The notes under the pieces were generated by a model. The model did not search any database. It saw only the letters and a list, made by a program, of their open reading frames with translations, and was not told where the DNA came from. Below, piece by piece: positions 25,501-32,311 of a stretch of 32,311 nucleotides of DNA. Position 1 is the first letter of the stretch, and every line of letters begins with the position of its first letter. This stretch comes from Anammoximicrobium sp032229885. Its GTDB lineage: Bacteria > Planctomycetota > Planctomycetia > Pirellulales > Pirellulaceae. Location of the stretch: assembly GCA_032229885.1 (NCBI GenBank), contig JAVYAJ010000067.1, forward strand, positions 1 through 32,311, given 5' to 3'. A program made the position numbers and the translations under genes.

Positions 25501-27809
25501 CCGGCCGCATCCAACAACCGGACGCGGACATCGGCCAGCGGCGGCTGGGAGCCTCCCGGCACATAGCATTCGCCGTCCGGGCCGGCCAGATGCACACTGC
25601 CGCGGATCGAGGCCCACCGAAGTTCGCCGAAGTTGTATTCGACCCCTTCGTCGCCCCAGCGGAGCTCGATCTGGCTGATCCGATCGCCCGGCTCGTCTGC
25701 GACGCCCACGACCTGTCCAGCGACTCGCCCGGCGCGATCCCGTCCGTCGATCCAGCCGTCCGGCTGCGTCTCGGTCACGACATACGTGTCGGCCCGCAAG
25801 CCGCTGAACTGATAGTATCCCCGCGCATCGGTCGTCGTCGTGGCGACAATCTGGCCCGTGGAATCCCGCAGGCTCAGGCGGACTTCGGCGATCCCGTCCT
25901 CGCCCGCCTCGCGCAAGGCGTTGTTGTTCCGGTCGTGGTACACGTAGCCGGCAAGCTGCGCCGGTAGATATTCGCAGAAATCATACTCGACGGCCCGCTG
26001 GCTCGAGGCGATCGTGATCTCGCCGATCATCCCGTCGGCGACGATGCGTCCGATGGTCTGACCGTCGATCCTGCCGACGTGCTCTTGCCCATCGATCAAC
26101 CCCGCGGGCGTCACTTCGACGACGGCGTACGTTCCGGGCGACAGTCCGACGAAGCGATAGCGGCCGTCCGCGTCGGTGACGGTCTCGCTCAGCACCCGGC
26201 CGGCGCTGCCCAGCAGGCGGACGGTGACGTCGGCCAACGGAACGCGCGTCGCGCCGTCCACAAAGCAATCGCCAAACCGATCGGCCAGGCAGACCTGTCC
26301 TTCGATCGACGCGGGCACGAGTTCGCCGAAGTTGTATTCGACGCCGACATCCCCCCCGCCCAGGAAAATGTCTTCCAGCGCGTCGCCCGGATTGCGCGCG
26401 GCGCCGCGCGTTTGGCCGCCCACTGTTCCGACCGAATCCAAACCGTCCAGATATCCGGCCGGCTGGTCGGGCTGCACGATCCGATACAGGCCGGGCGCCA
26501 ACCCCGTGGCGACGTAATGCCCCGCGCTGTCCGTCGTCACGGTCACCGGCGCCTGTGGGCTGACGGCGTTGATCGCCGAGACCACGATCCGCACGCCGCT
26601 CAACCCTTCTTCGCCCGCGTCGCGCCGCCCGTCGTTGTTGCGATCGTGGTAGACATAGCCGCCGATCTGGGCCGGCGCCGCCTCGGCGAAATCGAAGTCG
26701 ACGGCGTGCGTCCCGCCCAGCGGGATCGCGATGTCGGTCAGGATGTCGTGATCGCCGGCCACCGTGCCGCCGGTCGCCGTGCCCGCCACGGTCCCGGGAA
26801 TCGCGCCCACGCTGAACAGGCCCTCGGGTTGCGCCTCGCGCACCTGGTAGACGCCCGGCTCGAGATCCAATTCGACACCAAAAGTGTATCTTCCCTGCGC
26901 GTCCGTCCGCGTCGTATGGCCTGTGAACCGATACTGGTCGCCGTCCAGTCGCCACAGCGCCAGCGCGACATCGGCCAACCCCGGTTCGTCGGCATCCTGC
27001 CGCAGATCCAGATTCGCGTCCAGAAACACCGTGCCGGACACCGAGACCGGCAGCGGCCGCTGGACGGCCTGGGTGACAGCCCCCGCCGTTCGGTCGCGTT
27101 TGCCCAGATGATCGTCCGGCGGCAGGTCCAGGCCCGTGCCGGCCAGATTGGGGTCGTACCGATTGCGGAACTCGGCGGTCACCTCGACATCGTGATAGTG
27201 CGCGGCGGAAAACGTGGCGTTCAATCGCGTGCCTTGGAACTCGATCCCCGACGTGATGGGGTCGAGGCCATCGTTGATCTCGTCGATGTCGGTCAGGCCC
27301 GGCGCGAAGTGCTGCACCTCGTCGACGTCGATGGAAAAAATGAGTTTGTCGCCGGCTTGAAAGCCGCTCAGATCCAGCACCAGAAGCGAGCTGCCATCTT
27401 CGACCGTCGCGCGGACCGTGGCCCGCGGATCGGCCGTCTGCAACGCGACCAGCGTGAACGGATGGGCATGGTCGGCGCCCAATCCGCCTTCGACCGTGTC
27501 AAAGATCAGATCGCCGACGCTCAAGCCCCGTTGGTTCTGGTCGGCGTCGATCACGACCCGGGTCAGCCGCGTACCCTCGGCGCCGCCGACGAACGTCAGC
27601 TCGAACGTATCGGGGTGTTCGTCCGAACCACTGTCCTCCTCGATATAGACCGCGCCCACGTACAGCGGGGCCGCCGACAGCAACTGGCGCGGTTCCATCA
27701 GTTCAAAGCCGCGCGGACGGCGCGGTTCGGTCAAGATCCGCCGCAGCGCAGACCGTCGGCGACGGGCGATTCGGCGGACCAGCCTCTTGGCGTGCGTGAA
27801 CAGTGGCAA
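22599..27809 (-). CDS. giant secreted protein with nine SdrD B-like domains and C-terminal propeller-type repeats
   Basis: 1736 aa, predicted surface or matrix protein. The start is TTG 27809, fixed by a near-perfect GGAGGTG at 27814-27820; no ATG fits. Residues 1-35 are strongly basic, then ELMEPRQLLSA (36-46), the planctomycete export-linked motif. Residues 47-245 are a beta-rich domain of unknown family. Residues 256-1333 are nine SdrD B/Cna-B-like domains of about 110-120 aa (last about 160), each with a GxVxxDxNxDGxxD-type opening and YRF..L.PGxYxVxE. They alternate between two subtypes. A proline-rich linker (about 1340-1375) leads to a C-terminal region with five GDWxGDG...GVYR/GVFR units, like FG-GAP/VCBS calcium-binding propeller blades. 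Such domains act in adhesion or as structural stalks; the binding partner is unknown. It lies 62 bp downstream of the WD40 gene. Confidence 0.88.
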   Translation of the reverse strand: MPLFTHAKRLVRRIARRRRSALRRILTEPRRPRGFELMEPRQLLSAAPLYVGAVYIEEDSGSDEHPDTFELTFVGGAEGTRLTRVVIDADQNQRGLSVGDLIFDTVEGGLGADHAHPFTLVALQTADPRATVRATVEDGSSLLVLDLSGFQAGDKLIFSIDVDEVQHFAPGLTDIDEINDGLDPITSGIEFQGTRLNATFSAAHYHDVEVTAEFRNRYDPNLAGTGLDLPPDDHLGKRDRTAGAVTQAVQRPLPVSVSGTVFLDANLDLRQDADEPGLADVALALWRLDGDQYRFTGHTTRTDAQGRYTFGVELDLEPGVYQVREAQPEGLFSVGAIPGTVAGTATGGTVAGDHDILTDIAIPLGGTHAVDFDFAEAAPAQIGGYVYHDRNNDGRRDAGEEGLSGVRIVVSAINAVSPQAPVTVTTDSAGHYVATGLAPGLYRIVQPDQPAGYLDGLDSVGTVGGQTRGAARNPGDALEDIFLGGGDVGVEYNFGELVPASIEGQVCLADRFGDCFVDGATRVPLADVTVRLLGSAGRVLSETVTDADGRYRFVGLSPGTYAVVEVTPAGLIDGQEHVGRIDGQTIGRIVADGMIGEITIASSQRAVEYDFCEYLPAQLAGYVYHDRNNNALREAGEDGIAEVRLSLRDSTGQIVATTTTDARGYYQFSGLRADTYVVTETQPDGWIDGRDRAGRVAGQVVGVADEPGDRISQIELRWGDEGVEYNFGELRWASIRGSVHLAGPDGECYVPGGSQPPLADVRVRLLDAAGSQIAETRTDAQGNYRFEGLLPGTYTIVEHTPAGLIDGPDRVGTIDGRTVGALTANDTISQIALMSGQTALDYDFCEYAPASLGGHVYHDRNNDGRRDANDEPLSGVTIRLLDEQRNVVATRQTDSDGGYEFRDLRAGRYAVVEVQPDGFLDGPDSPGTVGGVTRGTAINPGDEIHGIDLRWGDVGRDYDFGELLPGSIAGQVFADLDLDCQFDPDESPLAGVTIELLDSGGRSIAATQTDGQGRYRFADLAPGVYTIREHQPSGYFQGGQRVGSGGGDASLEDIISQIVVGSGRHLVDYDFCEVPPSSLTGSVYLDRNANGRRDADERPLAGVVIRLLDSTGRILTQTSTDAAGRYRFDQLRPGQYAVQEDQPREYFHGGQQAGSHGGDASVADRISEIVVPAGAGLTEYDFFELPAARLSGYVFQDGPRLQFSYGDEPADLWTLRDGQRTADDLPLEGVVLELRDARTGLPILGEQALPGAYQPGPIKVQTNADGYYEFLGLAAGLYDVTEIQPAGWLDGLDTPGTIGGQAFNPDTAIDPALRIRREHYPAWDAIVAIPLAPGDDSRENNFSEIAVDREQLVPPSEPPREFVSPSSPLPLLAPPVKPPMIVPPPPHSPLRFLVTGVGGAQTFSWHLSVIDGGAPRGARDPAAPGSMFWRSVAFLDVRDWYAQPLDQGRWTLGTRIDSPDGVQAARELVFGDADSIPIVGDWNGDGVTEVGVYRHGHFFLDLNGNGRWDDDDLWARLGNEFDYPVSGDWNGDGKDDLGIFGPEWPGDPRAMQVESGLPDMRNRRPSVPKPKNVPPQVEDAASGVRLLRRAAVGATRADVIDHVFRYGVGSQIPVTGDWSGDGIKNIGVFRDGQWRLDIDGDGRWSENDRVFQFGQPGDLPVVGDFAGDGVSRIGVFRNGIWIVDMNGNHELDAHDAVFSLGGPGDLPVAGDWTGDGVDKPGVYHPGAAGSDAPTKP
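23810..27044 (-). repeat. nine tandem SdrD B-type domain repeats (about 3.2 kb)
   Basis: Coding repeats inside the giant gene. Domains 2, 4, 6 and 8 open with Y-x-D-R-N-x-N/D motifs, placed at roughly 26660, 25945, 25245 and 24560, a two-domain period of about 700 bp. Domains 3 and 5 have a different opening (LADRFGDCFVDG; LAGPDGECYVPG) and share TPAGLIDG. Protein-level similarity is strong while DNA identity is moderate. Confidence 0.85.
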
Positions 27810-27813
27810 GATT

Positions 27814-27820
27814 CACCTCC
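27814..27820 (-). promoter_or_regulatory. strong ribosome binding site deciding a TTG start
   Basis: GGAGGTG on the minus strand, with only AATC and one further base before the TTG at 27807-27809, is the best Shine-Dalgarno in the window apart from that of bcp. It shows that the SdrD-B protein starts at TTG rather than at an internal ATG. Confidence 0.8.
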
Positions 27821-27871
27821 GTGTCTGGCAGTCCCTGTACGGGATCGCGGCCCCCTGGGCCGGCCAGCGCG

Positions 27872-28966
27872 TCATTTCAACTCGGTCGCGGGCCGCGGGC
27901 CCTCGGCGACGCGCTCCTGGATCGTCCAGATTCGAACGACCGTGTCGTAACTGCCGGAAACCAGAATCTGACCGTTGCTGTCCAGGGATGTCACACTGCC
28001 CTGGTGTCCCGTCAACTGCCCCACCTCGCGCCCGGTCGCCACGTCCCACAGCCGGATCAGGTTGTCGCTGCCGCCGGCGGCCAATTCGTGGGGACCAAAA
28101 AAAGCCAGCGAGAAAATCTTGGCGGGCCGCCGCGGCAGGTCGCGTCCACTGTGGCTGGTCAACGACCAGACGTGGATCTTGCCGTCTTCGCCCGACGACG
28201 CCAACTGCGCGCCGTCCGACGAGAACGCCAAGGCGCGAACCCGGCCTTGGTGCGCCGTGTAATCCTCGGGGCCTTGGTCGCCCTGCAACCGCCAGATCCG
28301 TATTTTCCCGTTGCGCCCACCGGCCGCCAGCAGGCGCCCGTCGGGCGAGAACGACAACGCCCGCAGATCGTCGCCCGGACCCTGTAATTCACCGACTAGC
28401 TTGCGCGTCGCCGTGTCGTACAGACGAACTTGAGCGGCAAAGCCGCTGGTTGCCAACCGTGTCCCGTCCCGACTCCAGGCCAACTCGGTCACCGCCTGAC
28501 CGCCCTGGTCCAGGGTGCAAGCCGGCTCGGCGATCTCCGGGTTCCACAGCATGACGCGCCCATCGTGCCCGGCAGACGCCAACATCCGGCCATCGTTCGA
28601 GAACTTGACCGCATGAACCCAATCCTGGTGCCCCACCAGGCATTGCACCACGCGACCCGCGGCGACGTTCCACAAGTAGATCCGATGATCGTCGCCCGCG
28701 GCAGCGAGCAAGGCGCCGCCGGGCTGCAGACAAACGGTCGTCACGACGGGCGCCGCGCCAGCACTGCCGCCAGACTGCATCTGGACCGCGGCGCACGGCC
28801 AGTTGTCGCCCCGTTGCTCGCCTGCCATCCCGCGCAGCGCCGCGAGCAGGCACGCTGTCAGAACGAGCGCAGCGGCCATGCGCCGCGCCGGGCGTCTGCG
28901 AGCCGCCCGCCGTGTCGCCGCGGCCGGAGACAGCGTCTCGAACCTGTTGTCGCGCGCGACGGACAT
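27872..28966 (-). CDS. secreted seven-bladed WD40 beta-propeller protein
   Basis: A 364-aa protein from ATG 28966, with a weak AAGGGA ribosome site 11 bases upstream. An arginine-rich n-region (RRAARRRPARR) and the hydrophobic core MAAALVLTACLLAALRGMAG (residues 30-49) form a signal peptide or N-terminal anchor; ATG 28879 would remove the n-region but has no ribosome site. The rest is seven WD40 repeats with recognisable GH...LAFSSDG..LASSG.DG.I.VW patterns, for example VGHQDWVHAVKFSNDGRMLA and TGHQGSVTSLDSNGQILVSG, enough for one closed propeller. No catalytic domain. It is a probable protein-interaction scaffold in the periplasm or envelope. Only 62 bp separate it from the giant SdrD-B gene on the same strand, so the two are probably co-transcribed, with the WD40 gene first. 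Confidence 0.87.
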   Translation of the reverse strand: MSVARDNRFETLSPAAATRRAARRRPARRMAAALVLTACLLAALRGMAGEQRGDNWPCAAVQMQSGGSAGAAPVVTTVCLQPGGALLAAAGDDHRIYLWNVAAGRVVQCLVGHQDWVHAVKFSNDGRMLASAGHDGRVMLWNPEIAEPACTLDQGGQAVTELAWSRDGTRLATSGFAAQVRLYDTATRKLVGELQGPGDDLRALSFSPDGRLLAAGGRNGKIRIWRLQGDQGPEDYTAHQGRVRALAFSSDGAQLASSGEDGKIHVWSLTSHSGRDLPRRPAKIFSLAFFGPHELAAGGSDNLIRLWDVATGREVGQLTGHQGSVTSLDSNGQILVSGSYDTVVRIWTIQERVAEGPRPATELK

Positions 28967-29326
28967 CACGATTGTCTTCCCTTCATCATCCTTTGGCTCC
29001 TCCAAGGTCTTGCCCGACGTACGGTCTTCGTCGAATCCGTGGTTCCCGGCGACGAGCCGGATTGGAACGGCATCCGGCGACTCGATCAGCGAAGCGAGAC
29101 GGCACGACGTCGACAGGCGCTGCTGCAAGAGGCCGCCTTTCGGCGCGCACCGGGGCGTTCGGTAGTTCCTCTTATCGACTTATCGGCGTCCTGCTCGGTA
29201 CGGGCTGAGCGGAAGCCGAAAAATCGACCCAATCGGAATATCAACCGAACTAGCCGCCGGACGCCTTTTTTCTTATCTTGGGAAACCTGCTCGGTTTGAG
29301 CCGAGCCTGCGATTGAGGGCAAAAGG
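28967..29326. other. divergent WD40/htrA intergenic region
   Basis: 360 bp between divergent genes, presumably holding both promoters. No convincing -35/-10 pair was found. CCTGCTCGGT occurs twice (about 29188 and 29286). A 6-bp stem-loop (29289-29306) lies in the htrA leader, and CTTATCG is repeated at about 29172-29186. Confidence 0.5.
29289..29306 (+). promoter_or_regulatory. stem-loop in the htrA leader
   Basis: GCTCGG pairs with CCGAGC around a 6-nt TTTGAG loop, ending 20 nt before the htrA start and just ahead of its ribosome site. It could affect translation or be a protein-binding site; there is no further evidence. Confidence 0.35.
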
Positions 29327-30457
29327 ATGACCAAGTACATTGCGTGCTGCGCGCTTGCCGCTCTGGCGGGCGTCTGGCTATCGGCCGTGTTCGCGACGCA
29401 TACCGTGGAACCTCGCGCATCGGCCCAGGAATCGTCCGTCGCTGTTTCATCTGGGTTGTTCGATCAGGACTTTACCGCCGAGGAACGGGTCAACATCTCG
29501 GTCTACGAGCGGGTGAACCGCAGCGTCGTCAACATCACGACGCTGATCGTGCGGCCGGACATGTTTTTCATGGCCGAACCACCCTCCGAGGGCGCCGGTT
29601 CGGGGTCGGTGCTGGATCAGGCCGGACACATCCTGACCAACTATCATGTGGTCGAAGGCGCGAACCAGATCAAAGTGACGCTGTTTAACGGCGAGACGTT
29701 TGTCGCCAAACTGATCGGCGCGGATCCGGTGTATGACATCGCCGTGCTGCGGATCGACGCCCCGAGCGATGCGCTGTTTCCCGTCGAGTTCGGCGATTCG
29801 TCGCGGCTGCGGGTCGGCCAGCGCGTGTTTGCCATCGGCAACCCGTTCGGCCTCGAACGAACCATGACGACCGGGATCATCTCGAGCCTGAACCGTTCGC
29901 TGCCGTCGCGCAGCGGCCGGACGATGAAGTCGATCATCCAGATCGACGCCGCATTGAACCGCGGCAACTCGGGCGGCCCGCTGCTGAGCAGCCGCAACCG
30001 GCTGATCGGCATGAATACGGCGATCGCCAGTCGCAGCGGCGAGAACACGGGCGTGGGCTTTGCCATCCCCGTCAACACGATCGCCCGCGTCGTCCCGCAG
30101 TTGATTCAAAATGGCCGCGTGATCCGCCCCGATCTGGGCATCACCCGCATCCTGCAGACCGACCAGGGATTGGTGATCGCGACGCTGACGCCCGGCGGGG
30201 CGGCCGAGCGAGCCGGTTTGCGAGGCTTCCGCATCGTCAAGAATCAGCGGCGTTTCGGGCCGTTCACGAGCGAGGAGATCCAAGTCGATCGCAACTATGC
30301 CGACCTGATCGTCGCGCTCGACGGCCAGCCGATCAAATCGGCGGACGATCTGCTGTCCGCGATCGAGACCCGCCAGGTCGGCGACGAAGCGATCGTCACC
30401 GTCGTTCGCGAAGGTCGCCGGATCAATGTGAGCGTCATCCTGGGCGCCGAGGATTGA
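29327..30457 (+). CDS. htrA: HtrA/Deg-type serine protease with one PDZ domain
   Basis: Periplasmic or envelope quality-control protease, 376 aa. Residues 1-34 are a signal peptide or membrane anchor (CCALAALAGVWLSAVFATHT...ASA). The trypsin-like domain has the complete triad: His107 in TNYHVV, Asp137 in YDIAVL, Ser215 in GNSGGPL. One PDZ domain follows (about 266-373), with the ligand-loop region replaced by a 25-residue insertion (FRIVKNQRRFGPFTSEEIQVDRNYADLI), as in Deg1-like proteins. With one PDZ it is closer to DegS/Deg1 architecture than to two-PDZ DegP. ATG 29327 has GAGGG seven bases upstream. It is divergent from the WD40/SdrD-B pair and followed at 280 bp by the MFS gene; a role in processing the neighbouring secreted proteins is possible but only inferred. 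Confidence 0.93.
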   Translation: MTKYIACCALAALAGVWLSAVFATHTVEPRASAQESSVAVSSGLFDQDFTAEERVNISVYERVNRSVVNITTLIVRPDMFFMAEPPSEGAGSGSVLDQAGHILTNYHVVEGANQIKVTLFNGETFVAKLIGADPVYDIAVLRIDAPSDALFPVEFGDSSRLRVGQRVFAIGNPFGLERTMTTGIISSLNRSLPSRSGRTMKSIIQIDAALNRGNSGGPLLSSRNRLIGMNTAIASRSGENTGVGFAIPVNTIARVVPQLIQNGRVIRPDLGITRILQTDQGLVIATLTPGGAAERAGLRGFRIVKNQRRFGPFTSEEIQVDRNYADLIVALDGQPIKSADDLLSAIETRQVGDEAIVTVVREGRRINVSVILGAED

Positions 30458-30528
30458 GCCGTCATCGGTCCGGCGCCCGCCGAGTTGCAGCGGGGGATGT
30501 AATCCAAGACAATTTCCCGGATGACGAG

Positions 30529-30640
30529 AACGGTCTCACGCCGAGGCGCAGAGACGCAAAGACGTGTCTTTCCGGCGCTCGGCGCCGTGGCGCCTCGGCG
30601 CGAGCGTGTTTGAGCTCGTGACATTTTTTCGAGCCACGCC
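30529..30640 (+). repeat. dispersed approx. 110-bp repeat, copy 2
   Basis: Diverged copy of 11004-11115 in the same orientation: identical first 13 bp (AACGGTCTCACGC), AGACGCAAAGACG, GCGCCGT, and an ending of TTTTTTCGAGCCACG. It fills much of the 280-bp gap between htrA and the MFS gene. Confidence 0.65.
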
Positions 30641-30737
30641 CCGAACCGCTTTGCACGAGCCCCGCGCATTGGCCGCCCGCGGCCACGCGAGGTAGATTCG
30701 TGCGCGGAACCCGAGACTTCTGGAAAAGGCCAAGCCG

Positions 30738-32042
30738 ATGATGACCACTGCCGAGAATCTGGCGCCGCCGACCGCCGGTCGCTCGCCCCCGGCGCTGCTG
30801 ACGCGACTGTCGGTGATGATGTTCCTGCAGTATTTCGTCCAGGGGTGCTATCTGCCGATCGCGGCCCTGTACGTCGACCAGACGCTCGGGTTCACCGCGC
30901 GGCAGGTCGGCGTTTTCGTCGCCGCCTTGGCGATCGGTCCGATCCTCGCCCCGTTTGTCGTCGGACAAATCGTCGATCGTTCGTTCGCCACCGAGCGGGT
31001 GATGGCGTTCTGCCATCTGATCGGCGGCGGCCTGATGCTGGCGCTCTATTGCCAGACGGGCGTGTGGCCCGTCATGGTGTTGGGGACGGTCTATTCGGTG
31101 CTGTACGTCCCCACGATGATGCTCTCGAACTCGCTGGCCTTCCAGCATCTGCGGAACGAAGAACTCGAGTTTCCCTGGATTCGGCTGTGCGGCACGATCG
31201 GGTACATCGTGCCGGCGTTTCTGATCGAGCTGTGGTGGTTGCGCGGCCTGGCCGGTCCAGAACTGGCCTCCGCGCGCGGGATCGCATTTGCGTTGTCGGG
31301 CGTGGTCGGCGTGCTGATGGCCGCCTATTGTCTGACGTTGCCGCATACGCCGCCGGCGCGCCGCGAGCAACGCTCGTATGCGCCCGGCGTAGTGCTGCGG
31401 ATGTTGCGCCAACGCGATTTCTTCGTGATCGTCGCCGTGACGTTCTTCATCTGCATCGCCCACCAATACTTCTTCGTGTTCAACAGCCCTTTTCTGCGAG
31501 ACATTCTCCGCAGCGGCGGCTGGCAGACGGCCGCCGAGCAGATGATCAGTTCGATCGGCCAGTGGTGCGAAATCCTGGTGATGGCTTTCCTCGGCCTGAT
31601 GCTGAAAAAATGGGGCTACAAGCGGACGTTGATCCTCGGCGCGTCGGCCTATCTGCTCCGGTTCCTGCTGTTCTCGCTGGTGTTCAGCGTCGATCCGCCG
31701 TTCTATGGCAAGTTGGCCCTGGCCGGCGCGGGCCAGGCGTTGCACGGGTTCTGTTTCGGATGCTTCCTGGCCGTAGGCTATATGTATGTCGACCGGATCT
31801 CGCCGCCCGACGTCCGCGGGAGTATGCAGAACATCTACGGCGTGTTCTTCATCAGCATCGGTTTCTTTGCGGGCGGCCTGGTCGGCGGCGCGGTCGGCGA
31901 TTGGTTCACCATCGAGGCCGACGGCGAGAAAGTCCGCGATTGGACCGCGATCTGGCTTAGCGGGACCGTGCTGTGCGCCGCGTGCGTCGCCGCGCTGGCC
32001 GCCTTCTTCCCCGTTCGCCAACCGCCGTCCACGGCCAACTGA
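30738..32042 (+). CDS. MFS transporter, nucleoside permease (NupG/XapB)-like
   Basis: A 434-aa inner-membrane transporter with about 12 hydrophobic segments in two halves, split by a cytoplasmic loop near 210-225 (PHTPPARREQRSY). The first helix (LSVMMFLQYFVQGCYLPIAALYV) and the fold resemble proton-coupled nucleoside permeases of the NHS family within the MFS. The conserved loop after helix 2 reads VGQIVDRSFATER. Another family-like stretch is GTIGYIVPAFLIEL. ATG 30738 is followed by a second ATG at 30741; GGAAAAGG ends eight bases upstream. The cargo could be nucleosides, but planctomycete members are rarely tested, so specificity is uncertain. It is not obviously linked functionally to htrA. 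A stem-loop follows the stop. Confidence 0.82.
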   Translation: MMTTAENLAPPTAGRSPPALLTRLSVMMFLQYFVQGCYLPIAALYVDQTLGFTARQVGVFVAALAIGPILAPFVVGQIVDRSFATERVMAFCHLIGGGLMLALYCQTGVWPVMVLGTVYSVLYVPTMMLSNSLAFQHLRNEELEFPWIRLCGTIGYIVPAFLIELWWLRGLAGPELASARGIAFALSGVVGVLMAAYCLTLPHTPPARREQRSYAPGVVLRMLRQRDFFVIVAVTFFICIAHQYFFVFNSPFLRDILRSGGWQTAAEQMISSIGQWCEILVMAFLGLMLKKWGYKRTLILGASAYLLRFLLFSLVFSVDPPFYGKLALAGAGQALHGFCFGCFLAVGYMYVDRISPPDVRGSMQNIYGVFFISIGFFAGGLVGGAVGDWFTIEADGEKVRDWTAIWLSGTVLCAACVAALAAFFPVRQPPSTAN

Positions 32043-32047
32043 GGTTC

Positions 32048-32069
32048 ACGCCGGTTTCGAGGCCGGCGT
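32048..32069 (+). terminator. stem-loop after the MFS gene
   Basis: ACGCCGG (32048-32054) pairs with CCGGCGT (32063-32069) over 7 bp with an 8-nt loop, starting six bases after the stop. There is no T-tract. Probable terminator. Confidence 0.5.
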
Positions 32070-32311
32070 TCGGGCTCAGCCCATTTATCCGGAGGTCGGA
32101 GGGGCAAAACGGCGCTCGCGATCACGCGATGAATGGCGAGAAAACACACCGCGTCCCCGCAGGGCGCGGCATGGCCAAGTGACCGCGCTCGACGAGCTCG
32201 AATCTGGCCATTTCAACGGCCCGCCGTGCGCCGCGCATCGTCGCACCGGGTGTCGTGGGCATCACCACGGGCATCATCGCGGTCGTCATCGGCCCGAGAC
32301 GTTGCGGCGCG
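32070..32311. other. right edge, no assignable gene
   Basis: About 240 bp. A plus-strand frame from roughly 32200 to the edge gives a short hydrophobic stretch (VVGITTGIIAVVIG), and a minus-strand frame is also open from the edge. Neither can be judged without sequence beyond the window. Confidence 0.4.

Noticed and set aside
32184..32311. Start of a new membrane protein at the right edge
   Set aside because: Only a short hydrophobic stretch is visible, with no clear start or ribosome site, and the opposite strand is equally open.

Overview
The window is GC-rich bacterial chromosome, most likely from a planctomycete. This is inferred from three things: a giant secreted protein opening with a planctomycete-type 'EPRQLLS' N-terminal motif; several secreted multidomain proteins; and intergenic DNA full of palindromic elements whose chance translations give GALPQAT / AFGQ peptides, familiar from spurious planctomycete ORFs. 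No rRNA, tRNA, CRISPR array or intact insertion sequence was seen.

Layout. 1-2353 is gene-poor: a decayed Rpn-type nuclease remnant, a 10-unit heptamer array and several palindromic repeats. 2354-8734 is a plus-strand carbohydrate block: a large secreted PcRGLX/YetA-like (PL26-type) protein broken by a one-base frameshift near 4920, a GH77 4-alpha-glucanotransferase, and a lone galactose-binding-like domain. A secreted LpqC/PHB-depolymerase-type esterase (minus) converges on them. 10331-10819 is a Bcp peroxiredoxin. 11598-15424 holds a lipase-like lipoprotein, a DUF4105 (Lnb-like) lipoprotein and a biotin-protein ligase, closely spaced on the plus strand. 15885-20841 carries clpB and dnaK on the minus strand, separated by two perfect stem-loops. 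21322-22452 is prephenate dehydratase, with a chorismate-mutase-like N-terminus that seems to have lost catalytic residues. 22599-28966 (minus) is a probable two-gene unit: a secreted seven-bladed WD40 protein followed by a 1736-residue protein with nine SdrD B-like domains and a C-terminal propeller-like repeat region. Divergent from it is an HtrA/Deg protease, then an MFS nucleoside-permease-like transporter.

How it may work together. The dnaK/clpB pair is the disaggregation machinery. The lyase-like protein, glucanotransferase and solo sugar-binding domain suggest polysaccharide processing. The WD40 plus SdrD-B pair next to a periplasmic HtrA is the best candidate for a little-described envelope or matrix module, but only neighbourhood supports that. 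The other main signals are the frameshift, the dispersed palindromic repeat families, and G+C-rich stem-loops lacking U-tracts after many genes.
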